Shown piece after piece: positions 43,359 through 53,486 of a stretch of 64,000 bases of DNA (positions are counted from its first letter, which is position 1; each line of letters opens with the position of its first letter). The stretch spans positions 1,798,001 to 1,862,000 of the forward strand of contig NZ_JADCJY010000001.1 in the NCBI RefSeq assembly GCF_014982715.1. The letters are read 5' to 3'. Origin of the DNA: Gallalistipes aquisgranensis (GTDB lineage: Bacteria > Bacteroidota > Bacteroidia > Bacteroidales > Rikenellaceae). Under the pieces are notes generated by a model, which saw nothing but the letters and a program-made list of their open reading frames with translations, made no database searches and was not told the DNA's origin. The position numbers and the translations under genes are program-made.

Positions 43359-45770
43359 CTACTCCTTCAGATAGACCCGCTTCACCCGGGTCGAAACGGA
43401 GGTCATAATCTCATAGGGAATCGTATCCAGCACCCGGGCCATGTCTTCGACCCCGTTTCCCGGCCCCCCGCCGTAAACGACCGCTTCGTCTCCTTCCCGA
43501 CATTCGATGTCCGTCACATCCACCATGCAGGTGTCCATGCAAACGCGCCCCACGATCGGGGCCGGCTTCCCGTTCACCCGGAAGGCCCAGCGGCCGCATC
43601 CCAGGTGACGGTCGAGCCCGTCGGCATAACCGATCGGCACGGTCGCCGTCCGCGTCGGGCGTGCGAGCCGTCCGGCCCGTCCGTACCCCACGGTCTGCGA
43701 TGGATCGAGCTCCTTGATCTGCACGATACGGCTCTTGAGCACGGCCACGCGGCACAGTTCGGACTGTCCCTGCTGTGTGGCAGCCACGCCGTACAGCCCG
43801 ATTCCCAGCCGGCACATATCGTACTGGGCCTCAGGAAAACGTTCGATCGCCGCGCTGTTGGCGATATGCCGCAACACCTTGTAGGGAAGCGCCTCCACGA
43901 TCCGTCCGCTCATCTCCTCGAAACGGGCGAGCTGTTCCCGGGTGAACGCATCTTCCGACACCTCGTCCGAAACGGCGAAGTGCGAAAACACGCTCTGCAC
44001 CTTGACCAAGCGGCCATACCCGGCGATCTCCTCCAGCAGCCGGACGATCTCCCCCTCGACGAAACCGAGCCGGTGCATTCCCGTGTCGAGCTTCACATGG
44101 ATCGGATAGTCCCGCTCTCCGTGCCGTTTCAACTCATCGGCAAAGGCATGCAACGAAGAAAAACTGTATATCTCGGGCTCGAGTCCGTGGGCGATCATCA
44201 GTTCGAAGCTGTCCGCATCGGCATTCAGCACCACGACCGGCATCGAAATGCCCCGCTCCCTCAGGGCCACTCCCTCGTCCGCGAAAGCCACTGCCAGATA
44301 ATGCACCCCCTGGTGCTGGAGCATGTTGGCGACCTCATACCCCCCGTGTCCGTACCCCGAAGCCTTTACCATCGCCATCAGACGCGTATGGGGCTTCAAC
44401 TTGGCCCGACACACGTTCAGGTTGTGGATCATGGCGTCCAGATCAACCTCGAGCTTCGTCGTGTGGCTCTTGAGCTGGAGGGCATGACTGACACGCTCGA
44501 ACTGCGAGGAACGGTTGCCCTTGATAAGAATGGCCCGGCCCGCCACGCTCTCCCGCGTCACGGCACCCAGGAAAGCATCCGTCGTCGGGTAGAACTCCGA
44601 CCCGCGGGGAAAAAGCGGGGCATACTCCCGGATACGGGTACCTATCCCGATCAGATGGTCCACACCCGTGGCCTCCATCATGTGGGCCACCTTCGAATAG
44701 AGCTCCTCCTCCGTGTAGCCGCTCTGGAGAATGTCCGAAAGGATCAGCGTCTGCGGCCGTTCGCCCGCCACACTGCGCAAGTAGTCAAGCGCAATGGAGA
44801 GCGAATTGACATCCGAATTGTAGGAATCGTTCACGATCAGCGATCCGTTCAGCCCGTCCTTCAGTTCCAGCCGCATGGCCACGGGCTGCAGGCCGCCCAG
44901 ACGCGAACGGACCTCGTCCCGGTCGTATCCCAGCACATCGTACAGGGCCACGGCCAGCGCAGCGTCCTCCTGCGAAGCCCGGTCCGGGAACCCGCTGCCG
45001 ACATCCGTCTTCGCGGCATCGAACAGCCGGGGGACGATTTCCCCGTCCGGATGCCGGCGGGCTTCGGCAACCTGATAGAGAAGCTGCTCCTCGACCTGGG
45101 GATAATGGCTGCTGTAAAGGATCGTCCGCGCCGCACGGAACAGGTGCAGCTTCTCCTCCAGCTTATGCTGCAAATTCCGGAAATGCTCCTGATGGGCATC
45201 CCCGAGCGTAGTGATGACACCGACATCGGGCCGGACGATCCGCTCCAGCCGAGCCATTTCGCCCGGCTGCGAAATACCCGCCTCGATCAGCGCGATCTGT
45301 TCGTCCCCCTCGATCATCAGCACCGAAAGGGGGACGCCGATCTGCGAATTGTAGCTTTTGGGGCTGCGGAACAGTTTCACCCCCGGCGGACAAAGCTGGG
45401 CGATCCACTCCTTGACCACCGTCTTGCCGTTACTCCCCGTAATCCCCACCACGATACCGCGGAAACGGCTCCGGTAGTCGGCCGCCAGCGACTGAAGGGC
45501 CGCCACCGAACTCTCCACACGGACGAACCCCGCTTCCGGATAGCTGTCCATCCGCACGTCGCGCTCCACCATAAAGGCTCTCACGCCCCGGTAGTAAAGC
45601 TCCGCGATATAGGCGTGCCCGTCATGGTTCACCCCCGCGATCGCCACGAACAGAGGCCGGTCGCCGAGCGTGAAACTGCGGCTGTCGGTCGCCGCCGAGC
45701 AGACCGTCAGATCCGCTCCCGTCAATTTTCCTCCGCAAATGCGGGCGATTTCACTGAGTGCATATTTCAT
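43359..45770 (-). CDS. Bifunctional MurF ligase / alanine racemase
   Basis: 803 residues fusing two steps of peptidoglycan precursor synthesis. Residues 1-440 are MurF-like (UDP-MurNAc-tripeptide:D-Ala-D-Ala ligase) with ATP loop GITGSNGKTVVKEWI near 113. Residues about 450-803 are alanine racemase, with the PLP lysine in MVKASGYGHGGYEVA and the C-terminal GRVCMDTCMVDVTD region. The fusion, known in Bacteroidetes, couples D-Ala supply to its use. It is the fourth gene of the leftward envelope operon, 54 bp after mutS2. Confidence 0.95.
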   Translation of the reverse strand: MKYALSEIARICGGKLTGADLTVCSAATDSRSFTLGDRPLFVAIAGVNHDGHAYIAELYYRGVRAFMVERDVRMDSYPEAGFVRVESSVAALQSLAADYRSRFRGIVVGITGSNGKTVVKEWIAQLCPPGVKLFRSPKSYNSQIGVPLSVLMIEGDEQIALIEAGISQPGEMARLERIVRPDVGVITTLGDAHQEHFRNLQHKLEEKLHLFRAARTILYSSHYPQVEEQLLYQVAEARRHPDGEIVPRLFDAAKTDVGSGFPDRASQEDAALAVALYDVLGYDRDEVRSRLGGLQPVAMRLELKDGLNGSLIVNDSYNSDVNSLSIALDYLRSVAGERPQTLILSDILQSGYTEEELYSKVAHMMEATGVDHLIGIGTRIREYAPLFPRGSEFYPTTDAFLGAVTRESVAGRAILIKGNRSSQFERVSHALQLKSHTTKLEVDLDAMIHNLNVCRAKLKPHTRLMAMVKASGYGHGGYEVANMLQHQGVHYLAVAFADEGVALRERGISMPVVVLNADADSFELMIAHGLEPEIYSFSSLHAFADELKRHGERDYPIHVKLDTGMHRLGFVEGEIVRLLEEIAGYGRLVKVQSVFSHFAVSDEVSEDAFTREQLARFEEMSGRIVEALPYKVLRHIANSAAIERFPEAQYDMCRLGIGLYGVAATQQGQSELCRVAVLKSRIVQIKELDPSQTVGYGRAGRLARPTRTATVPIGYADGLDRHLGCGRWAFRVNGKPAPIVGRVCMDTCMVDVTDIECREGDEAVVYGGGPGNGVEDMARVLDTIPYEIMTSVSTRVKRVYLKE

Positions 45771-45824
45771 ATCGGTATTCCTTTAAACCTTTCCGAACCG
45801 TCATCCCGCCGCGAAGCGCTGCCG

Positions 45825-48320
45825 TCAGAGATCGAGCCTTACGACCGTGATGCCGGCGCCGCCCAACTCCACATGCTCGTCCTCGGCGCTGGCGACCAGC
45901 GGCACAGTACGCAGATAACGGCGTATCTCCTCTTTCAGCGCCCCCGTTCCCTTGCCGTGCAGGATGCGCAGCTCCGTGGCCCCCACCATAACGGCATCGT
46001 CCACGAAATTCTGCACCGCCTCCAGCGCCTCGACGGCCCGCATGCCCCGCACGTCGATATTCTGCCTGAAATTGAGTTTGCGTTCCGACACCCCGGCGCT
46101 CACGGCGGCCATCGGCATCCGCTGCCGCTGCTGCTTCTTGTACTCGGCGTTCGACACGGCCACCAGCCGTTCCTTTTCCACCGTGGTCAGTATCTGTCCG
46201 AAAGCCACCGTCACCCGGCGCCCCTTCATGGCCACCACCTCGCCCAGCGTCTCCTGGTCGGCGATGCGCACCTTGCTGCCCACCCCGATCTCGCGCGGCT
46301 TCTGAGGCTGCGGCTCCTCCTCTCCGGCGACCTCCTCGCCCCGGCGCATCCGACGCTCGGCCCGCTGCTTCTGGCGTTGGAGCAGCTTTTCCATCTCCCG
46401 GTCGATACGGTCCTGCTGCGCCTTGTCCTCCTCGGGACGGGCAACGGATTCACGGAAAACCTCCAGCTCCCGGCGCACGAAACGGGTCTTCTCCTTGTCG
46501 GCCTGCGACTCGCGGATCGTGCGGATCGTATTCTCGATCTGCCGGTTCGCCTCTGCCGTGAGCCGTTCCGCCTCCTCGCGCGCCTGCTTCATGATCTGGG
46601 CCCGCTCCTGCTTGATCCGGATCAGTTGTTCGGCGTACTTCGCCTCCAGCTCCTCCACCTTGCGCTCGGCGATGCGGATACGGTCGCGCTTCTGCTCCCA
46701 GTACCGCTTGTCCCGGGCAATCTCCCTCAACTGCTTCTCGATGTTGACATGGTCGCTGCCCGCCTTCTCGGAGGCCGAACGGATGATCTCCTCCGGCAGT
46801 CCGATCTTGCGGGCGATCTCCACGGCGAACGAACTGCCCGGCTTGCCCATCTCGAGCCGGAACAGGGGCCGGATATTCTGCACGTCGAAGGTCATCGCCC
46901 CGTTGAGCACCCCGTCGGCCCCGCTGGCATAATATTTCAGATTGGAGTAGTGGGTCGTGATCACCCCGAAACAGCCCCGCGCCTCGAGCCTTTCGAGAAT
47001 CGACTCGGCGATCGCCCCGCCGATGACCGGCTCCGTGCCGCCCCCGAACTCGTCGAAGAGCACCAGCGACCGGGAGTCGGCATGGGCCAGCACGTTCTTC
47101 ATGTTGAGCAGATGCGAGGAGTAGGTACTCAGGTCGTTGTCGATGGACTGTTCGTCCCCGATATCAATGAACAGACTTCCGAACAGAGGGAGCTCCGAAT
47201 TCTCGAGCACGGGAATCGGAAATCCGCACTGAAACATGTATTGCAACAGACCCACCGTCTTCAGACAGACGGACTTGCCGCCCGCGTTGGGCCCCGAAAT
47301 GACCAGGATATGTTTTTCCCGCGTCAGCTGCAGGTCGAGCGGCACGACCTTCCCCCCCTCGCGGGCCAGCGCCTGGGCCAGCAGGGGATGGCGGGCCCCG
47401 CGCAGGTTGAGTTCGCCCTCTTCCGACAGAATCGGCTTCACACAGCCGTTCTCAAGCGCGAAACGGGCTTTGGCCCGGATCATGTCGATCGTCGTAAGAT
47501 AGTCGCCCGACGCGCCGATGGCACCGATCTCCGGACGCAGCATCTCGGTGAAGGCCGTAAGGATGCGGATCACCTCGCGCCGCTCTTCATACTCCAGTTC
47601 GCGCAATTCGTTGGTGATCTCCACCACCTCGACCGGCTCGATGTAAAATGTCTTGCCCGTAGCCGACTCGTCGTGGATGAATCCCTTCAGTTTCTTCTTG
47701 TTGGCAGCCGAAACGGGAATCACGGGGCGCCCGTCGCGGATCGACACCGCAGCGTCGGCCTCCACCACACCCGCGCTCTGGGCCTGGGCCAGAATCTGCT
47801 GCAATCGCTTGGAAGCCTGCCCCTCCCGTTCCCGGATGGCCCGGCGCACGGCGAACAATTCAGGTGAGGCGCTGTCCTTCACCTTGCCGAAACGGTCGAT
47901 CAGCGAATCAATATGGTTGATAATCTCAGGAAAACCGCTCACCCCCGCAGAAAAAGCCTTCAGCCGCGGATACTGTTCCTCACTCCGGTTGTCGAAAAAC
48001 TGCACCAAATCGCGCACGGCCACCAGCGCACGGCGCAGGGCCACGATCTCCTCCACCTCGAGGAAAGCCCCCGCGATCTCCACCTTGTGCAGCAGCGAAT
48101 CGGTATCGACATACTCCCCGCCGGGGAAGTCGCTCTCCATCATCAGCGCCGTACGCAACTCGTCGCACAGGGCCAGCCTTTCGGCCACCACCCCGGGCTG
48201 TGAGGAGAAGCCCTCTTCCGCCAGTTTGCGCACGGCCGCACGGGTCGTGCACAGGGCACCGATCTGCTCCCTTATCCGGTCGAACCCGATCTTCGATTCG
48301 TAATTGGCAGGGTAAATCAC
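45825..48320 (-). CDS. mutS2: MutS2-family ATPase/endonuclease
   Basis: 831 residues. MutS core/clamp region without the mismatch-recognition domain; ABC ATPase with Walker A VISGPNAGGKSVCLKT (about 330) and Walker B/signature SLVLFDEFGGGTEP. A long charged coiled coil (about 515-640) is followed by a C-terminal Smr nuclease domain (IDVRGMRAVEALEAVQNF; LRILHGKGTGAL). MutS2 suppresses recombination and/or acts on collided ribosomes, depending on species. The start at 48320 lies 4 bp after the MCE gene stop, so they are cotranscribed. Confidence 0.95.
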   Translation of the reverse strand: MIYPANYESKIGFDRIREQIGALCTTRAAVRKLAEEGFSSQPGVVAERLALCDELRTALMMESDFPGGEYVDTDSLLHKVEIAGAFLEVEEIVALRRALVAVRDLVQFFDNRSEEQYPRLKAFSAGVSGFPEIINHIDSLIDRFGKVKDSASPELFAVRRAIREREGQASKRLQQILAQAQSAGVVEADAAVSIRDGRPVIPVSAANKKKLKGFIHDESATGKTFYIEPVEVVEITNELRELEYEERREVIRILTAFTEMLRPEIGAIGASGDYLTTIDMIRAKARFALENGCVKPILSEEGELNLRGARHPLLAQALAREGGKVVPLDLQLTREKHILVISGPNAGGKSVCLKTVGLLQYMFQCGFPIPVLENSELPLFGSLFIDIGDEQSIDNDLSTYSSHLLNMKNVLAHADSRSLVLFDEFGGGTEPVIGGAIAESILERLEARGCFGVITTHYSNLKYYASGADGVLNGAMTFDVQNIRPLFRLEMGKPGSSFAVEIARKIGLPEEIIRSASEKAGSDHVNIEKQLREIARDKRYWEQKRDRIRIAERKVEELEAKYAEQLIRIKQERAQIMKQAREEAERLTAEANRQIENTIRTIRESQADKEKTRFVRRELEVFRESVARPEEDKAQQDRIDREMEKLLQRQKQRAERRMRRGEEVAGEEEPQPQKPREIGVGSKVRIADQETLGEVVAMKGRRVTVAFGQILTTVEKERLVAVSNAEYKKQQRQRMPMAAVSAGVSERKLNFRQNIDVRGMRAVEALEAVQNFVDDAVMVGATELRILHGKGTGALKEEIRRYLRTVPLVASAEDEHVELGGAGITVVRLDL

Positions 48321-48324
48321 CGGT

Positions 48325-49260
48325 CTATTTCTCCTTTTTGCCGCCGAACACCGATATGTGTATATACCGTCCCGGATGAGCCTTCAGGTCCTCCAGCAGG
48401 CGGGCCAGATTGCCGCTCGCCGCGGTGAGCGAATCGTACAGGGCCGGATCGTTGACCAGCCGGCCCAGCGTGCCGTCGCCCTCGTTCACCTTCTTCAGCG
48501 TCTCGTCGAGCCGGGCCAGCGAACCGTTCAGGTTCTCCACCGCCGAGGGGATGTCCGACCGGCTGAGCGAATCGGTAAAGCCGTCCACGTTAGCGATGAT
48601 GTGCTCGATTCTCGACGAATTGTTCTTCAGGCTTTCGGAAAGCGCGTTCATATTGGAAATGATCCCCCGCAAACTCTTGCTTTCGGAGCCGATCACCCCG
48701 TTGAGCGAACCGGAAATCTCCGCCAGATTGGCCATCGTGGCATTCACGTTGGCCGAATTCTCCGCCAGCAGGGTATTCAACGTACGGAGCGTGGCCGTGA
48801 TCTCGTTCACCAGTTCGTTGGCCCTCTGCTTCAGGAACTCGAATTCGGAACCGGCCACCTCCAGAAAGTCCTTGTCCACGGCCGAACGGATCGTATCGCC
48901 GCTGCGCAGATAGTCCGCGGCGTTCCCCATCTCGATCTCGATGGCCTTGCCCCCCATGATCCCGTCGCTGTACACGCGGGCCTCGGAATTGACCGGAATT
49001 CTGTATTTCGATTTGATGGTCAGCTCCAGCACGATCTTGCTCGAACGGGCCGGATCGTAGGTGATCTTGCTCACAGCACCTACCTTAAACCCCTTGATCT
49101 TGATGGCCGAAGAGTTCTGTATGCCGTTCACCTGGTCGTAGGTGGCGTAATAAGTGCTGTTCATGTTGAACAGGTCGCGCCCCTTCAGAAAATTGACTCC
49201 CCAGTAGAGGCACACCAGCATCAGCACCGCGAACAGCCCGATCTTCACCTCACGTTTCAT
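48325..49260 (-). CDS. MCE/MlaD-family lipid-transport protein
   Basis: 311 residues. One N-terminal membrane helix (about 5-22) is followed by an MCE domain (about 35-115, with GIQNSSAIKIKGFKVGAVSK) and a long helical periplasmic tail (TLNTLLAENSANVNATMANL and on). It is the periplasmic substrate-binding part of a phospholipid transporter between the membranes. No MlaE/F permease or ATPase genes are adjacent here. The ATG at 49260 (MKREVKIGLF) is preferred; 49272 and 49281 are possible longer starts. Confidence 0.88.
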   Translation of the reverse strand: MKREVKIGLFAVLMLVCLYWGVNFLKGRDLFNMNSTYYATYDQVNGIQNSSAIKIKGFKVGAVSKITYDPARSSKIVLELTIKSKYRIPVNSEARVYSDGIMGGKAIEIEMGNAADYLRSGDTIRSAVDKDFLEVAGSEFEFLKQRANELVNEITATLRTLNTLLAENSANVNATMANLAEISGSLNGVIGSESKSLRGIISNMNALSESLKNNSSRIEHIIANVDGFTDSLSRSDIPSAVENLNGSLARLDETLKKVNEGDGTLGRLVNDPALYDSLTAASGNLARLLEDLKAHPGRYIHISVFGGKKEK

Positions 49261-49300
49261 ATTCAGTTTCATGCACAACAAATTTTATCCTATCCTGGTT

Positions 49301-50488
49301 TCACTGGCCGGCAAGCCGGCGGGCTTCGGCCATCGCAATGGGCTTCCCGTCCCGGAAGGCCACCATGAAAGCGTCCTTGACCGTCCGGCGCACCCGCTGC
49401 TGCGTGGCGGACACGTCGCGGTACGACCCGCTCTCCCCCACGAAATACTTGTAGTATTTTCCTATCTTCTTTTCAATAACCTTGCCCCGGAAAGGCCCGA
49501 ACACCCGGTCGTTCGGGTCGAGCCGTTCGTAGGATATCTTCACCTGCACGGCGAAGGTGATCTTTCCCGACCCGTCCGCCGCGGAGGAAGATCCGGTTCC
49601 GGTCCGTTCCTGCATCCGTTCCGTCACGCTCTCCGTATTGCGCTCGGTCACCGTATCGTCCTGCTCGCCGCCCAACTGCACGGTTTTCGTCCGGCCTTCC
49701 ACCCGGCTCTTGTACTCGCTGAAGGCATTGAACAGCGAACGGGCCACCTTGCGCTGCCCCGCCTCCGAAAGCAGGAAAGCCCGGTCGCGGGCATTGGAAA
49801 GAAAACCCAATTCGGTCAGCACGCTGGGCATAGCCGTCTTCCAGAGCACGAGGAACGGAGCCTGCCGCGCCCCGCGGTCCGTCGCCGTCTGGTTCCGGCG
49901 GTAATGCTTCTGCACGATCTCGGCGAAGGTCATGCTCTGGTCAATATAAGCGTGCTGCATCAGCGAAAAGATGATGAAACTCTCGGTCGAGCCGGGCTCG
50001 TACCCCTCGTATTTCACCCGGTAGTCCTCCTCGAAACTGACCACGTCGTTCTCCCGCATGGCCACGTCCAGGTTGGCCTTCACCTTGCTCATGCTCATCA
50101 CGAAAGTCGAACAGCCCGCCGCGGAAGGCGACGTCGCCGCATCGACATGGATCGAAAGGAAAAGGTCCGCCCCCGCCTTGTTGGCGATGTCGCCCCGGCG
50201 GGCCAGCTCCACGTACACGTCCGTCTTGCGGGTATAGACCACCTTCACGTCCGGCAGATTCTTCTCGATCATCCCCCCCAGCAGCAGGGCTACCTTCAGG
50301 GTGATGTCCTTCTCCCGGTACTGCCGGTAGGTGGTGCCGGGGTCCTTCCCGCCATGACCCGCATCGAGCACGATCGTCCGCACGCTCGCCCGGTCTTTCG
50401 CAGGGGCCTGCGCAGAGGCTTCCGCCGCAGGCTGCGCAAGGAACAAAAGCGACAGGGCCGCCAAAAATCCGTTTGCCGAAACTTTCAT
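49301..50488 (-). CDS. N-acetylmuramoyl-L-alanine amidase (AmiC-like)
   Basis: 395 residues, zinc amidase that splits peptidoglycan side chains. A signal peptide (1-26) ends ASAQA. The Amidase_3 domain (about 35-260) has zinc ligands in LDAGHGGKDPG and LSIHVDA and the catalytic Glu in LTELGFLSN. A C-terminal region (about 310-395) with KITFAVQVKISYERLDPND looks SPOR-like. The ATG at 50488 begins a proper signal peptide; the longer frame to 50644 is rejected. It is first in a five-gene operon with mlaD-like, mutS2, murF-alr and rsmI-like. Confidence 0.92.
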   Translation of the reverse strand: MKVSANGFLAALSLLFLAQPAAEASAQAPAKDRASVRTIVLDAGHGGKDPGTTYRQYREKDITLKVALLLGGMIEKNLPDVKVVYTRKTDVYVELARRGDIANKAGADLFLSIHVDAATSPSAAGCSTFVMSMSKVKANLDVAMRENDVVSFEEDYRVKYEGYEPGSTESFIIFSLMQHAYIDQSMTFAEIVQKHYRRNQTATDRGARQAPFLVLWKTAMPSVLTELGFLSNARDRAFLLSEAGQRKVARSLFNAFSEYKSRVEGRTKTVQLGGEQDDTVTERNTESVTERMQERTGTGSSSAADGSGKITFAVQVKISYERLDPNDRVFGPFRGKVIEKKIGKYYKYFVGESGSYRDVSATQQRVRRTVKDAFMVAFRDGKPIAMAEARRLAGQ

Positions 50489-50669
50489 GTGCGAAAAGTT
50501 AAGTATCTGCGTTTTTTTACCTATTTTTGTCCCCGTAAAACGGCGCGGATATGCGGTCGAGAGCCACTTCCGAGGGGTTTTTGCCGACTTTGTCGGCAAA
50601 GGTAGTAAAACTTCTCCAAAAGTCAACTTTCCCCGCGCGGCCATATACTTTTATTTTTTGTCCCTGCGT

Positions 50670-50677
50670 TATTTTTG
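50670..50677 (+). promoter_or_regulatory. -7 box of lptD
   Basis: TATTTTTG, a full -7 match; only a weak TTTTA is seen near the -33 position. Transcription from about 50682 gives a leader of about 29 nt to the TTG at 50711. Confidence 0.5.
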
Positions 50678-50710
50678 CACATTGTCGCCGGGTCGGATAA
50701 ACGGGAGAAC

Positions 50711-53437
50711 TTGAACAAACGGGTAAAAAAATATCTCTTTACCACGCTGATTCTCGCCTTGTGCGGGCAGATGGTCTTCAGCGGTTCGCTGCGCGAAGTG
50801 CAGCGGCCGGAGCGACGGAAGGCGGCACGGGCCGCCCGTGCCGCGGCCGAACAGCAGCGGAAGGACACGCTCCGCACCGACTCCCTCCGCCTGAGCGCCG
50901 ATTCGCTCCTTCTCTCGGCCGATTCCCTGCACGGGGCGGATTCGCTGGCCCACGATTCGCTGGCCCGGGACACCGCCGCATCGAAGCCCTTTCTGGATGA
51001 CGTCATCAGCGGAAAGAACACCGACTCGCTGGTCTACGACCTGAAGAACAAGACCGTCTACATCTACAACGAGGGCGACGTGACCTACCAGGACATGAAC
51101 CTGAAGGCGGACTTCATGCGGATCAACATGGACACCAAGCAGATCTACGCCTACGGCAAACCCGACTCCACGGGCAAGGGCACCCGTCCCGAATTCGTGC
51201 AGGGAGGGGCCAGCTACACCATGGACACGATCCGCTACAACATCGACTCCAAGAAGGCGAAGATCCGCAACGTGGCCACCCAGGAGGGCGAGGGCTACCT
51301 GATCGGGCAGAACATCAAGAAAATGCCCGACAACACGATCAACATCGCCAACGGCAAATACACCACCTGCGACAACGTGGAGCATCCACACTTCTACATG
51401 GCCCTGACCAAGGCGAAGGCCATTCCGGGCAAGAAGGTGATCGTGGGCCCCTCGTACTTCGTCATGGAAGACGTTCCGATCTACTTTCTCGGCGTTCCGT
51501 TCGGCTTTTTTCCGCTCTCGAGCGGCCGCCATTCGGGATTCATCATGCCGGAGTACGGCGAGGAGTACGTGAAGGGCTTTTTCCTGCGCAACGGAGGATA
51601 CTATTTCGCCTTCAACGACTACATCGACGTGGCCGCCACGGGAGGTTTCTACACGCTGGGATCGTGGGAGGCGGCGCTGGCCTCGAACTACGTGAAGCGG
51701 TACAAGTACCGGGGCGCCTTCAACATGCGCTTCTCGAAAGACATCATCGGGGAGAAGGGAGCGGCCGACTACGTGAACCAGAACAACTTCAACGTGACAT
51801 GGACCCACACGCAGGACCCCAAATTCCGTCCCAACTCGACCTTTTCGGCCAGCGTGAACTTCTCCACCAGCGGTTATTCGAAATACGGATCGACCAACCT
51901 GAACGACTACCTCAACACCCAGACCAACTCCTCGATCGCCTACTCCAAAACGTGGGCGGGCAAACCATTCTCCTTCTCGACCAACTTCCAGCACTCGCAG
52001 AACTCGGCCGACACCACCATCTCGCTCAGTTTTCCCAACATCGTCTTCAACATTTCGCGCATCTATCCCTTCCGCCGCAAGGAGGCCATCGGCAAACAGC
52101 GCTGGTACGAGAAGATATCCATGCAGTACACGGGAACCCTGGCCAACAACGTGACGGTCAAGGAGCGCGACCTGTTCACCGAAAAGATGTTCAAGGAGAT
52201 GAAGAACGGCGTGCAGCACACCATTCCCATCCAGACTTCGATCAACCTGTTCAACTACATCAATATCAGTCCCAGCGCCAACTACACCGAACGGTGGTAT
52301 TTCAAGAAGATCGACAAGGCCTGGGACCCCGAACAGAACCGGATTGTCAACGCCGACACGACCTACGGTTTCTACCGGCTCTACGACTACCGCTTCTCGG
52401 TGTCGGCCTCGACCAAGGTGTACGGAATGTTCACCTTCGGCAAGAAATCCCCCGTGCAGGCCATCCGGCACGTAATGACGCCCAGCATCAGTTTCTCCTA
52501 CACGCCCGACTTCGGTGACCCGAAATACGGCTACTACAAACCGATCCAGAGCGACTCCACGGGTACCATATCCTACTATTCGCCCTTCGAGGGCGGCATG
52601 TACGGACTGCCCGGACGCTCCCGGTCGGCCTCCATCTCGTTCAGCCTGCAAAACACGCTGGAAATGAAGGTCAAGAGCAAAAAAGACACCTCGGGCGTCA
52701 AGAAGATCAAGCTGATCGACAACTTCAGCATCAGCAGTTCCTACAACCTGCTGGCCGATTCGCTCAACCTCTCGCCCTTCTCGCTGAACCTGCGCACCAC
52801 CATCTACGGCAACTTCGGACTGAACCTCTCGGCCACGCTCGACCCCTACGAAGTGGACGAAAAGGGGCGGCGGATCAACCGCTTCATGATCAAGCGGGGC
52901 AAACTGGGCCGTATCACCAACACGGGCTGGTCGTTCGGCTACACGTTCAACTCGAAGAAGTCGAACCAGCCGGCCGCCAACGACATCAACAGCCAGGGTA
53001 CCCTTCCGCCCGACGACCCCGAATTCTTCACCAACCCGGAGGTCCAGGAACTCGACCCCAACACGCGCCGGGCCCTGATGACCTCCCAGTACTACGATTT
53101 CAGCATCCCGTGGAACCTCGGGTTCAACTACTCGCTCAGCTACACCAACAACGGCATCCGGAAAAACGTCATCCAGACCCTCGGCTTCAACGGCAGCATC
53201 AACCTGACGCCCAAGTGGGGCATCACGTTCAACGGCGGTTACGACTTCGAATCGCGCCAGATCACCCCGGGCGTCATCACCATCGCCCGCGACCTGCACT
53301 GCTGGCAGATGAACTTCTCCTGGGTGCCGGTCGGCTTCCGCAAAAGCTGGAACTTCAACATCGCCGTCAAATCGGCCATGCTCAAAGACCTCAAATACGA
53401 AAAACAGAACAGTTTCTACGATAACCTCTACGACTAA
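50711..53437 (+). CDS. LPS-assembly protein LptD-like
   Basis: 908 residues. Outer-membrane protein that inserts LPS. A signal peptide (about 1-25, NKRVKKYLFTTLILALCGQM) starts at a TTG codon at 50711; no ATG gives this signal, and a TTG at 50675 overlaps the promoter. A DSL-rich low-complexity stretch (about 50-85) precedes an OstA/LptA-like periplasmic domain (KTVYIYNEGDVTYQDMNLKA). The C-terminal beta barrel follows, with strands such as NFNVTWTHTQDPKFRPNSTF. Adjacent amidase, MCE and lipoprotein genes support an envelope role. Confidence 0.9.
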   Translation: MNKRVKKYLFTTLILALCGQMVFSGSLREVQRPERRKAARAARAAAEQQRKDTLRTDSLRLSADSLLLSADSLHGADSLAHDSLARDTAASKPFLDDVISGKNTDSLVYDLKNKTVYIYNEGDVTYQDMNLKADFMRINMDTKQIYAYGKPDSTGKGTRPEFVQGGASYTMDTIRYNIDSKKAKIRNVATQEGEGYLIGQNIKKMPDNTINIANGKYTTCDNVEHPHFYMALTKAKAIPGKKVIVGPSYFVMEDVPIYFLGVPFGFFPLSSGRHSGFIMPEYGEEYVKGFFLRNGGYYFAFNDYIDVAATGGFYTLGSWEAALASNYVKRYKYRGAFNMRFSKDIIGEKGAADYVNQNNFNVTWTHTQDPKFRPNSTFSASVNFSTSGYSKYGSTNLNDYLNTQTNSSIAYSKTWAGKPFSFSTNFQHSQNSADTTISLSFPNIVFNISRIYPFRRKEAIGKQRWYEKISMQYTGTLANNVTVKERDLFTEKMFKEMKNGVQHTIPIQTSINLFNYINISPSANYTERWYFKKIDKAWDPEQNRIVNADTTYGFYRLYDYRFSVSASTKVYGMFTFGKKSPVQAIRHVMTPSISFSYTPDFGDPKYGYYKPIQSDSTGTISYYSPFEGGMYGLPGRSRSASISFSLQNTLEMKVKSKKDTSGVKKIKLIDNFSISSSYNLLADSLNLSPFSLNLRTTIYGNFGLNLSATLDPYEVDEKGRRINRFMIKRGKLGRITNTGWSFGYTFNSKKSNQPAANDINSQGTLPPDDPEFFTNPEVQELDPNTRRALMTSQYYDFSIPWNLGFNYSLSYTNNGIRKNVIQTLGFNGSINLTPKWGITFNGGYDFESRQITPGVITIARDLHCWQMNFSWVPVGFRKSWNFNIAVKSAMLKDLKYEKQNSFYDNLYD

Positions 53438-53486
53438 CCTTCACGCTGCGGCACCGTTCATGCAGCGGCTAACCCGGTATTCCACT

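Noticed and set aside
43605-47867. A 1420-codon open frame antisense to murF-alr and mutS2
   Set aside because: Its His/Arg/Leu-rich composition has no recognisable domain, and the opposite strand holds clearly identified enzymes over the whole length.
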